A stretch of 64,000 nucleotides of DNA from Arion vulgaris. Lineage: Eukaryota > Mollusca > Gastropoda > Stylommatophora > Arionidae. The translations under genes and the position numbers were made by a program. Of the stretch, positions 55,228-63,777 are shown piece after piece; the first letter of the stretch is position 1, and each line of letters begins with the position of its first letter. The notes under the pieces were generated by a model. The model made no database searches, had not been told where the DNA came from, and saw only the letters and a list, made by a program, of their open reading frames with translations. Location of the stretch: the NCBI GenBank assembly GCA_020796225.1, contig CM036758.1, positions 29,523,099 to 29,587,098 of the forward strand. Reading direction: 5' to 3'.

Positions 55228-55468
55228 TGATAGTTTGTCCTCAACTCTGACACATGAAGATGTATATGATAGTTTGTTCTCAACCCTGACACATGAAGAT
55301 GTATATGATAGTTTGTCCTCAACCCTGACACATGAAGATGTATATGATAGTTTGTTCTCAACCCTGACACATGAAGATGTATATGATAGTTTGTCCTCAA
55401 CCCTGACACATGAAGTGTATATGATATTTTGTCTAACCTGACCATGAAATGTATATGATAGTTTGTCC
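55228..55468. repeat. 39-bp minisatellite, about 6 copies
   Basis: TGATAGTTTGTCCTCAACCC then TGACACATGAAGATGTATA. Copies alternate between GTTTGTCCTC and GTTTGTTCTC, a 78-bp higher-order step. The last two copies have deletions. Confidence 0.94.
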
Positions 55469-55489
55469 TGAACTCCTGGCTGCACAACT

Positions 55490-55600
55490 CATCCGCATGA
55501 GAAGTTGCCACCGTACCCATGAGAAGTTGTTGACCATACCCATGAGAAGTTGCCACCGTACCCATGAGAAGTTGTTGACCATACCCATGAGAAGTTGATT
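55490..55600. repeat. 22/23-bp array within LINE-H coding sequence, about 5 copies
   Basis: CATGAGAAGTTGCCACCGTACC and CATGAGAAGTTGTTGACCATACC alternate (45-bp pair). On the minus strand each unit reads CAACTTCTCATGGGTA, the NQLLMG segment of LINE-H, which continues intact just to the right (55601-55700). Confidence 0.88.
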
Positions 55601-55604
55601 ACTA

Positions 55605-55915
55605 TAACTTCTCTCTCTACCATGAAGACGATGCTGTCTGGCATGTCCAAACTTACCTCCTAATTCTCGCACTCGTTACAGTATCCGTGATTCGCCCATA
55701 TCACATAAATGAGAGCGTACCGCATTTATGACATCGGCTCTGTCCTTATTTCTTTCCCGCTTAAGTCGGGACATTGTTTGCAAGAAAGTCAGCTCGCTCG
55801 TTACCCTGCACTCCAGCATGTTCAAGTGTGTTCAGCCAAGTCATTTCCTTGAGATGTGATCTCCGAATGATGTCCATCCATTCCACAAGCAGACTTTCAT
55901 ACTCAATCATTTCAT
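55605..55915 (-). mobile_element. LINE-H fragment: RNase H end and C-terminus
   Basis: The minus strand reads YESLLVEWMDIIRRSHLKEM, TLEHAGVQGNERADFLANNV (the GHAGVQGNERAD RNase H motif with G changed to E), then (stops) the VRSHLCDMGESRI-type segment and RELGGKFGHARQ. This ties the short 3' copies at 38110 and 48245 to an RNase H-bearing LINE. Confidence 0.75.
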
Positions 55916-56510
55916 CACGGCACTCAAAAGTGTTTGCAAAACAGAGCTGAATGAGCTCAAAACGGCCCTCGATGAACTAACGCGCTCACTCAACCGCACC
56001 GTCATTCAGTGAATACCATCACACTGTAACGTATGGGGAAACGAAGTAGCCAAAAACTAGCCAAAGAAGGCGGGCGACTACCTCAGACTGATCTCGAGAT
56101 CAGTTATGAAGAAGCCAGAACAACCATCGGCTCGCACTATAGAAACAAATGGACAAAAGATCATCCTCAGTATACCAACAGCAACGGATACTATGGTCTC
56201 TCTCGTAGTGAACAAGTTGACATACTTCGCCTTCGTACCGACCACAACAAACTCCGAGCCCACATGTTCCACAAATTTAAGATTGACACAACTAGCCTGT
56301 GCCCCTGCAAAAGGCGGACATGACGGCAGAACACGTTCTGCAAGACTGTCAACGGTTAGCAGGTATAAGAAAAAACATGGCCCCAAAACACAGAGCTTCA
56401 CGAAAAGCTGTACGGAGGAACAGAGTCCTTTAAAACCACGGTAAAATTCATGATAAAAGTTGGTCCATCAGTCTATCCCGGGAACGCAAGAGAGAGAGAA
56501 ATCATTTGAA
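55905..56510 (+). mobile_element. LINE-F fragment: RNase H end and C-terminal domain
   Basis: The plus strand reads ELNELKTALDELTRSLNRTV, then (stop) WGNEVAK and the 96-residue frame 56033-56323 with KLAKEGGRLPQTDLEISYEE, ARTTIGSHYRNKW, ILRLRTDHNKLRAHMFHKFK and CPCKRRT. A one-base shift continues AEHVLQDCQRLAGIRK. The end reads GTESFKTTVKFMIKVGPSVY then EREII and a stop at about 56509. Related to the segment inside X at 37818. Fairly recent: few stops. Confidence 0.85.
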
Positions 56511-56569
56511 GCATTCGGGATTCAAGAACAGAAGCATATATGCGTTGTTTAGTATGCTTGTTAAAGAAG

Positions 56570-56730
56570 AGGCCCTAGTATACTATGGACAGAGAAGAGA
56601 ACAATTAGATATATCCAGAAGGAACTCACAATCGAAGAGCATCTGACCTATGATAGCGAGAAGCTTCCAAGGACTGTTAATGTGGCAACGTTCTACTCAG
56701 GACAAGCTATTGGATGATGACAAAAACAAC
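56570..56730 (+). mobile_element. LINE-B 3' end with internal deletion
   Basis: The plus strand reads RILWTEKRTIRYIQKELTIE, EHLTYDSEKLPRTVNVATFY and SGQAIG before stops. The FGHIKRHEGLEK and GRPRRRW blocks present in other copies are missing, so about 120 bp was deleted inside it. Confidence 0.75.
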
Positions 56731-56816
56731 ATTGTTCAACACCTACACATACTGATTAGTTCTCTCAAGATTAATACAGCTCTGGTATATCAACTTTAAG
56801 TCAAGTCAACTTTAAA

Positions 56817-56982
56817 CAGTGGCGGCTCGTGATCGTTTTTGTTGGTGGGACCAGACACAAATTTTCGGGAAAATCATGGCTTTGGGTTAGGTTATATTTC
56901 AATTTATTAAATAATAAATACACGTTACACATTATTTTTGGTGGGCCCGGCCCCTCTGGTCCTCAATGACGAGCTGCCACTG
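56817..56982 (+). mobile_element. hAT MITE, 166 bp, perfect 8-bp target duplication
   Basis: Ends CAGTGGCGGCTCGTG and GACGAGCTGCCACTG; ACTTTAAA flanks both sides (56809-56816 and 56983-56990). The internal sequence matches the 166-bp copy at 61866 in opposite orientation. The 8-bp duplication and CAG..CTG ends are hAT hallmarks. No coding capacity; it would need a transposase supplied elsewhere. Confidence 0.95.
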
Positions 56983-57010
56983 ACTTTAAATAATGGCAAA
57001 TGAAAGTAAA

Positions 57011-57117
57011 GTAGTAGCATTAAAGTGTGTGTGTGTGTCATATTCTTTATTGTATGTAACTACGTAGTAGCATTAAAGTGTGTGTGTATGTCATATTGTC
57101 TATTGTATGTAACTGCG
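57011..57117. repeat. 53-bp direct duplication
   Basis: GTAGTAGCATTAAAGTGTGT then CATATTGT.TATTGTATGTA occurs at 57011 and 57064. Confidence 0.93.
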
Positions 57118-57448
57118 TATAATTTATAATATTTTGAGTTCAATATCCTTATAACTTGTATGTAGTTCATAAATATAATTAACTATTTTCTTGATTTTTT
57201 TTTTTTTTATTACAAAATTAATTGTTGCACCACTTAACACTTTTGTCAGCAATTACTGTAATGTCTGTTAATCCTAGTTGCAAATTATTTCTCATTTTAT
57301 TTGCTTCATTTTTAGCGATTTTTCGATTAGATCTCTAATAAATTCAAATACAAAACATGGTTGCAACAAGGATACCTGTACTGATGATGGATGTAATGTG
57401 TAGGTAAATGAGATGCGTGTTTACATTTTGCTTACTTCTGTAAGCATG

Positions 57449-57450
<2 letters not shown>
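57118..57450. other. Unassigned AT-rich sequence
   Basis: Poly-T stretch at 57196-57209; no other feature. Confidence 0.35.

Positions 57451-57493
<43 letters not shown>
57451..57493. repeat. (TA)n microsatellite
   Basis: About 42 bp of uninterrupted TA. Confidence 0.97.
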
Positions 57494-57496
<3 letters not shown>

Positions 57497-57894
57497 TACA
57501 TCAACGTCGAATGTTGAAGACAATAAATCTTTAACATTTACTTTTTCTTGCCATGACTACTTTGTGTTTGGGTTTCTCTTCGGCGCCGATGTGCTGACAT
57601 AACTATACACAAGTAGTTAGTATGCTTACTTAACGTGTAGGGTAATCAGGCAATATGTCTAGTCATTACGTATCTCAATACACACGTGAACGAGTTAATA
57701 GTTCTACCAGAGGCTGACGTTAAAGCGTACATTCCAAGTTTAGGTGGAACTGGAACGAGTAAAACAACTGTTGGCAGCTAACAATTAATACGAGTAACAT
57801 GGAAGGCTACTTTCCATACAAAAATCGTTAATATAAATTAAAACTAGTTATTCCTACAACATTTTCACTCTTTTCATAATTACATCAGGGAACC
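57494..57894. other. Unassigned sequence
   Basis: No coding or repeat signal. Confidence 0.35.
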
Positions 57895-59085
57895 GTCGCC
57901 TGTGTTCGGAGTTGGTGCTCTGTCGCTGAGATATCTCTATATAAGAATGAGAACTGAGTACACATTGCCTGTGTTACGGAGTTGGTGCTCTGTCGCTGAG
58001 ATATCTCTATGTAAGAATGAGAATATAGTACACATTGCCTGTGTTACGGAATTGGTGCTCTGTCGCTGAGATATCTCTATATAAGAATGAGAACTGAGTA
58101 CACATTGCCTGTGTTACGGAGTTGGTGCTCTGTCGCTGAGATATCTCTATGTAAGAATGAGAATATAGTACACATTGCCTGTGTTACGGAATTGGTGCTC
58201 TGTCGCTGAGATATCTCTATATAAGAATGAGAACTGAGTACACATTGCCTGTGTTACGGAGTTGGTGCTCTGTCGCTGAGATATCTCTATGTAAGAATGA
58301 GAATATAGTACACATTGCCTGTGTTACGGAATTGGTGCTCTGTCGCTGAGATATCTCTATATAAGAATGAGAACTGAGTACACATTGCCTGTGTTACGGA
58401 GTTGGTGCTCTGTCGCTGAGATATCTCTATGTAAGAATGATAATATAGTACACATTGCCTGTGTTACGGAGTTGGTCCTGTCGCTAGATATCTCTAGTAA
58501 GAATGAGAAATAGTTACTACATTGCCTGTGTTACAGTGTTGGATGCTCTGTCGCTGAGATATCTCTATGTAAGAATGAGAATGGAATACACATTGCCTGG
58601 GTTACGGTGTTGGTGCTCTGTCGCTGAGATATCTCTATGTACGAAAGAGAATGGAATACACATTGCCTGTGTTACGGTGTTGGTGCTCTGTCACTGAGAT
58701 AGCTCTATGTAAGAAAGAGAATGGAATACACATTGCCTGTGTTACGGAGTTGGTGCTCTGTCGCTGAGATATCTCTATGTAAGAAAGAGAATGGAATACA
58801 CATTGCCTGTGTTACGGAGTTGGTGCTCTGTCGCTGAGATATCTCTATGTAAGAAAGAGAATGGAATACACATTGCCTGTGTTACGGTGTTGGTGCTCTG
58901 TCGCTGAGATATCTCTATATAAGAATGAGAACTGAGTACACATTGCCTGGGTTACGGTGTTGGTGCTCTGTCGCTGATATATCTCTATGTAAGAAAGAGA
59001 ATGGAATACACATTGCCTGGGTTACGGTGTTGGTGCTCTGTTGCTGAGATATCTCTATGTAAGAAAGAGAATGGAATACACATTC
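57895..59085. repeat. 70-bp satellite derived from SINE-2, about 17 copies
   Basis: The unit reads TGTGTTACGGAGTTGGTGCT, CTGTCGCTGAGATATCTCTA, TGTAAGAAAGAGAATGGAAT and ACACATTGCC. The left half alternates two subtypes (GAGTTGG/GAATTGG, ACTGAG/ATATAG) with an exact 140-bp step (58047, 58187, 58327). The right half has GAATGG subtypes. The unit aligns with SINE-2 around 44015-44075. One indel-rich unit lies at 58470-58540. Confidence 0.95.
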
Positions 59086-59500
59086 ACCGAAATGTATTGA
59101 TGATGGTTTCTTCAATCTAGCCATGGCTGCAATACGCTGTTTTTGTGCACATTTTATGTTTCTGTTTGGGTGGTAATATTGAGTTAATATAAAAGTCGAA
59201 TAGGAACGGAAAGTAATGCACTAGCAGCAACATATTTCGAATCTCTCTAACGACGATACGTCCATACGATAAGACGAGCACATCTTTAAAGCGACGGTAC
59301 CTACCGGATCAGTTAAATTATAAATTATATGTGCTTTTTTTTGGACTATATGATCAAAATCACAGCAGGTATCAGAGATTGCATATATTAGCTTTTGTAG
59401 TTGCTTCTACGACTGTGCTCTAATTGCAGCATCATCCTCATACAGAAGTTCTCTGGTTATTGTCTTCCTAATCATGGTCGCGTCTTTCTGTCTTTGAGAA
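59086..59500. other. Unassigned sequence
   Basis: No coding motif or repeat seen. Confidence 0.35.
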
Positions 59501-59845
59501 TTGTAGAGAGCAGGATGAGTGTAAGAATTGTAGAGAGCAGGATGAGTGTAAGAATTGTAGAGAGCAGGATGAATGTAAGAATTGTAGAGAGCAGGATGAG
59601 TGTAAGAATTGTAGAGAGCAGGATGAGTGTAAGAATTGTAGAGAGCAGGATGAATGTAAGAATTGTAGAGAGCAGGATGAGTGTAAGAATTGTGAAGCAG
59701 GATGGTGTAAGATGTAGAGAGCAGGATGAGGTAAATTGTAGAGAGCAGGATGAGTCTAAATCTGTAAGAGCAGATGAGTGTAATGAATTGTAGATAGCAG
59801 GATGAGTGTAAGAATTGCTAGAGACAGGATGATGTAAGAATTGAT
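59501..59845. repeat. 27-bp minisatellite, about 13 copies
   Basis: AGAATTGTAGAGAGCAGGAT then GAGTGTA. Clean to 59690, then disturbed by many single-base deletions. Confidence 0.94.
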
Positions 59846-59874
59846 GATAATACCTCCATTCTGATGGTTAAATG

Positions 59875-60064
59875 CAGGGCCGTGCGGTATATTTTCTCAG
59901 TATGATGCAAGTCTTCGAAATACCGCCTCTTAAATCTTTTTTCTTCAAAATAACCTTCAATTGTAATTTTGATTTTGCTGCTTATGCCGCCCCCTTATCA
60001 TGCCGCCCCTTATCATGCCGCCTGATGCGACCGCCTCTCTGTATCATAGCACGGTACGGTCCTG
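59875..60064. mobile_element. hAT MITE, 190 bp
   Basis: Ends CAGGGCCGTGCGGTA and GCACGGTACGGTCCTG are inverted with few mismatches. The flanks GTTAAATG (59867-59874) and GCTAAATG (60065-60072) form an 8-bp duplication with one change. Internal TATCATGCCGCCCCT is duplicated. No coding capacity. Confidence 0.85.
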
Positions 60065-60266
60065 GCTAAATGTATATTTTAGGAATAGTTAAAAGTATAT
60101 ACTTTAGAGAATATGTTCTACTACACAACCTTGCTTTAATTTACGTGACTTTGCATTATAAAATACTCTGAGAATTTGCCATAAACATGCATAGTGCATA
60201 TTATACCTGTGTTAGATGACTCAATAATGCTTTGAAGTAATGTTGGAATAAACATATAGAAGTATA

Positions 60267-60530
60267 CAGGGTGTTCAAGATAAAAGCAGCCGTCAAGCTG
60301 TCAACGGCATATGATTATGAAAATGAAAGATTCAATTATGACATAGTATAGGTCAAGTGAGCGAGTCTTTTTACGATGGTGTGTAATTATGTTGCGGGAA
60401 GGGGCGATGAACCAATGTGACGAAAGGGCAAGCTAGTTATAACCGGTTTAAATATTAAATAGACAAAACGCAATGTGTACCTGGCAACTTTTGATTTTTC
60501 AATTGTGCTACTTTTATCTTGAACACCCTG
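60267..60530. mobile_element. mariner-type MITE, 264 bp, TA duplication
   Basis: Inverted ends CAGGGTGTTCAAGATAAAAG and CTTTTATCTTGAACACCCTG are perfect over 20 bp, flanked by TA on both sides (60265-60266 and 60531-60532). TA insertion and CAGGGTGT-type ends are typical of mariner elements. The interior has no transposase frame. Confidence 0.93.
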
Positions 60531-60628
60531 TATAATCTGGCTATCTGCTTCTCTGTGATTAATAGAGTAGGAGATACAAGAGTCAAGGAAAGTGCGTTTG
60601 TATTTGTCTTCGACGTGTGCTCGTGTGT

Positions 60629-60630
60629 GA

Positions 60631-60700
<70 letters not shown>
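60629..60700. repeat. (GT)n(AT)n compound microsatellite
   Basis: GT repeats for about 18 bp followed by about 54 bp of AT. Confidence 0.97.
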
Positions 60701-60703
<3 letters not shown>

Positions 60704-60792
60704 TGTACTAGAGTTGGTGCGAGTGTAAATAATTATAATGGGGGCCAGTGTGTATATGTGAGAGAAAATCAGTGTGTATGTTTGGGAGAGAT

Positions 60793-60918
60793 GTGTAAAA
60801 GTATATGAGTATCAGTTAGACCAGCGGTTCCCAAACTCTGCATTATCGTGGACCCCTGTAAAAGTATATGAGTACCAGTTAGACCAGCGGTTCCCAAACT
60901 CTGCATTATCGTGGACCC
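60793..60918. repeat. 63-bp tandem duplication spanning a hAT terminus
   Basis: TGTAAAAGTATATGAGTA, CAGTTAGAC and CAGCGGTTCCCAAACTCTGC are present twice, 63 bp apart (terminus at 60822 and 60885). The duplicated block includes host flank and the first 33 or so bases of the transposon. Confidence 0.93.
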
Positions 60919-61254
60919 CAGTTTAAATACATTTTTCTGCAGCGGACCCCAAAAGTTTCTATATATGAAAATCTTTTAACGATGGAGATATTATTACCTG
61001 ACTTCAACTGTCAAGATGGCTCTAATTTCTCAGACTGCTGGAAACTTCATATGATCTTTAATTTTGTCCTGTTAGGCATTCAGACTCCGCCTGGTCCAGA
61101 TCCTTTGATTTCACAGAGGAACTAGTTTACCACTATTTTTATACATGTTTTTGAAATTTATTTTTCTATTTGGAAATGTCAAAGACCATAATATTTCTTC
61201 AAGCGCTTGATGACCTCCTGTGAGTACCCCGATGAACCAGTTTGGGAAACACTG
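60885..61254. mobile_element. Non-autonomous hAT element, about 370 bp
   Basis: The left end CAGCGGTTCCCAAACT pairs with the right end AGTTTGGGAAACACTG. The flanks AGTTAGAC and TGTTAACC agree at five of eight positions, as expected of an old 8-bp duplication. The inner GTGGACCCC and TGAGTACCCC segments also pair loosely. Confidence 0.8.
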
Positions 61255-61857
61255 TGTTAACCAAATGTCGTGTTCAAATGAATATATATCCTCTCATGTC
61301 ATTATTAATGTAATACAACCCAGTACAAGCAATCTATAACCATTTGATTATATCCACTCTAATTTACATATTAATGATCTCGTATTGTTATTTATTATCG
61401 AAAACCTGACAAATTCATGACATTCTGCCTATTTCTAGATTGATCCATTAAAACTGAATTCTATCTGGCGACAAGTTAGTTCCCTTTTGTAATCGTCTCC
61501 CCCTTTTTATTTACCCTAAAACGTATTGCCTTCATATTTTCAAGTCGAATATCCTGTATTAAACGCGTTATAGGGATACAAATCTATTTACAGACAAGTT
61601 TCCACTTTAGCAGAAATTGTTTATTATTTCATTCAATTTAGATGTGTCTTGGAATGCAATATTTCTTCCCTTCTAATCATCGTTTAGAAGTGGCGAATTA
61701 TTGAACGATAAGTGAATCATTTTTTAGTATTAGTTGCTGTTTAACTGAATTTATCAAAATATTGAAGCTCGAGTTATCAATAATTTCTAAATTGTATTGC
61801 ACGCATCTGTAGCTTTAAAAGTAATGATGAAATACAGTTTTCTGAAAGTAGCAAATA
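61255..61857. other. Unassigned AT-rich sequence
   Basis: No repeat, terminus or coding motif noticed. Confidence 0.35.
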
Positions 61858-61865
61858 CATGAAGA

Positions 61866-62031
61866 CAGTGGCGGCTCGTCACTAAGTTCCAGTGGGGCCG
61901 TGCACCACCAAAAATAAGGTGTAACATGTATTTATTATTTTATACATTAAAATATAACCTAACCGAAACCATGATTTTTCCGAAAATTTATATCTGGCCC
62001 CACCAACAAAAATGACCACAAGCCGCCACTG
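61866..62031 (-). mobile_element. hAT MITE, 166 bp, perfect 8-bp target duplication
   Basis: Ends CAGTGGCGGCTCGTC and AGCCGCCACTG; CATGAAGA flanks both sides (61858-61865 and 62032-62039). Same length and family as 56817-56982, inserted in opposite orientation. Few differences between copies suggest a modest age. Confidence 0.95.
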
Positions 62032-62257
62032 CATGAAGAGACGATATTTTTGTACATAGAAAAATGATGTCACTCATGTTCCCCCCGCCCCTCCTCCCCA
62101 AGAATGAGAGAACTTACAGAAAACTTTTCCATTTTTGTATATATAAATCTCTGATTATGTTACTTGTGTGTCTGATAACGTGAGAGATGCAAGTCTAGAA
62201 CATCATTTTTGTATTTAACATCTAACTTGCACGTATCTAGTTCTTGTAAAAACTATG

Positions 62258-62395
62258 TGTGTTCTCTCTCTATCTCTGTCTATCTCTCTCTCATCTCTCT
62301 CTCATCTCTCTCTATGTCTCTCTCTCTATCTCTTTCTCTCTATCTCTGTCTCTCTTTCTCTTTTCTATCTGTCTGTCTCTCCCTCTCTCTCAATA
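62258..62395. repeat. (TC)n-rich low-complexity tract
   Basis: TCTCTCTATCTCTGTC-type pyrimidine repeats; the serine/leucine frames in it are meaningless. Confidence 0.9.
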
Positions 62396-62407
62396 TATAT
62401 ATTTGGG

Positions 62408-62630
62408 GGTCTCTGTGACTAAATCTGAGTCGAAGGTCGTGGGTTCGAGTCCGGACCGCGCCATTCTGTTGACGAGTGCAGTTTTTTCAGAAACCCCTAG
62501 GATTGTTGCTGGAGCTACGAGTTCGTGCTTTGTGCAATACTCTCGGCAGGTGGCGTGCCATATCTGCGGAGAGGGACCGAGCCGTATGGGGTGAAACCCG
62601 GTGCAATGAAGTCAATCCTTTGGCTTTTAT
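62408..62630 (+). mobile_element. SINE-1, copy 3
   Basis: GGTCTCTGTGACTAAAT, then a deletion that removes part of the tRNA-like head (TGGTTAAACCC is missing), B box GGGTTCGAGTCC at 62441-62452, CCTAGGATTGTTGCTGGAGC, GGTGGCGTGCCATATC and GAAGTCAATCCTTTGGCTTT. The damaged A box makes it unlikely to be transcribed by Pol III. Confidence 0.88.
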
Positions 62631-62644
62631 ATATATATACATAT

Positions 62645-62870
62645 AAAAATATCAAAGTAAGCATTGAAGTGGGATGCAAATGGTTCAAGAAAGAGAGGTC
62701 GACCTAAGGAGACCCTGAAGCGAACTTTGCTGAGAGAGGCATAAAATATTGGACTCAATTCCACGGAGAAGACTGAGCGATTTACCCAGGATAGAGCGGT
62801 ATGGAGAACTTGCTTGCAGACCCTATGTAACGTATAACGGTAAGAGAGGAATTATAAACTTATTCAAACT
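62645..62870 (+). mobile_element. LINE-K fragment: ORF2 C-terminus
   Basis: The plus strand reads RGRPKETLKRTLLREA, then a stop-containing stretch with RFTQDRAVWRTCLQTLCNV. The GRP(K/R)..L.R.L..EA and (D)R..WR....ALC patterns are the usual LINE ORF2 end. Element X (62873) follows at once, so X may be this LINE's 3' UTR. A diverged relative is at 23330. Confidence 0.7.
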
Positions 62871-62872
62871 GT

Positions 62873-63135
62873 CACCAGTGTGGTGCCGGGGCCCGAAGGA
62901 GCAAAGAATAGTACCACTACGATTTACAAGGCATGTTTTAAGAGGCGAATGATGTAGGATCTAGAGAAGCTACTCTAGTAAATAAAAAGCATCGCAGAAA
63001 TCGGATGTGCTAGCCTACTTGTAGGCGCGTAATTGGCACAACGTACAATCGCTCTTAGGCTCAGATCACATACAAATCACACATAGTGGTTAACAAGTGC
63101 TCGATATGGAGCGTTGGAAGAAGAAGGAGAAGATT
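62873..63135 (-). repeat. Interspersed element X, copy 8 (best preserved)
   Basis: From left: GTGTGGTGCCGGGGCCCGAA, GGAGCAAAGAATAGTACCAC, ACAAGGCATGTTTTAAGAGG, GTAAATAAAAAGCATCGCAG, AGCCTACTTGTAGGCGC (hairpin), GGCACAACGTACAATCGCTC, TTAGGCTCAGATCACATACA and GGAGCGTTGGAAGAAGAAGG. The GAA-rich right end suggests a retroposon tail. Confidence 0.88.
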
Positions 63136-63440
63136 ATTATTCATACATATTTCAAATCTTCTTCTTTTTTCTTCTGTCCACCTTCTAGAACATTCACTTT
63201 TTAATAAACCACTCATTGTTTTATTGTTCTAGAATATTCACGTATTAATGAATCACTCTTCGTTTTATTGTGATTTAATCCTATGAGTTGGATCTGTATA
63301 TATTAGCTTTCATGAATCCCTTCATCATCTAACAGTCATATCAACAATAATTCATCTGTTTTTTAATCCATATATTTTTCTGTCCACGATAAGAATATTC
63401 GTCCATCTATCTACCAGTCTATCTCCGCGTCTGTCCATGT
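63136..63440. other. Unassigned AT-rich sequence
   Basis: A loose repeat (TTCTAGAA.ATTCAC.T.TTAAT, about 50 bp apart) lies at 63184-63255. Nothing else. Confidence 0.4.
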
Positions 63441-63570
63441 ATCCATAAATTATGAATCTATTCATCTATATAACTTACCATTTATCTATAAATTATGAAT
63501 CTATTTATTTATGTAACTTATCATTTATCTATAAATTATGAATCTATTCATCTATATAACTTATCATCCA
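63441..63570. repeat. 43-bp repeat, 3 copies
   Basis: AAATTATGAATCTATT then ATCTATATAACTTATCATTT recurs with a 43-bp step (63447, 63490, 63533). Confidence 0.92.
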
Positions 63571-63777
63571 TTCAACAACGTATCTCTCATATATTTTATA
63601 ACTACCGTTTTCATATCCGAAAGAAAACAACTTTGCAGTCTTGTTGCCTGTGTCAGGCAGTTGTATCTGTACTTTCAATTCCAACTTAGTAAAACTTCTG
63701 ACGACCCTTTCCCACACTCTCCCTACCACATCCCCTCTTTCTCTCTAATTAAATAGATTCCCATAGTGGTTTTTTCC

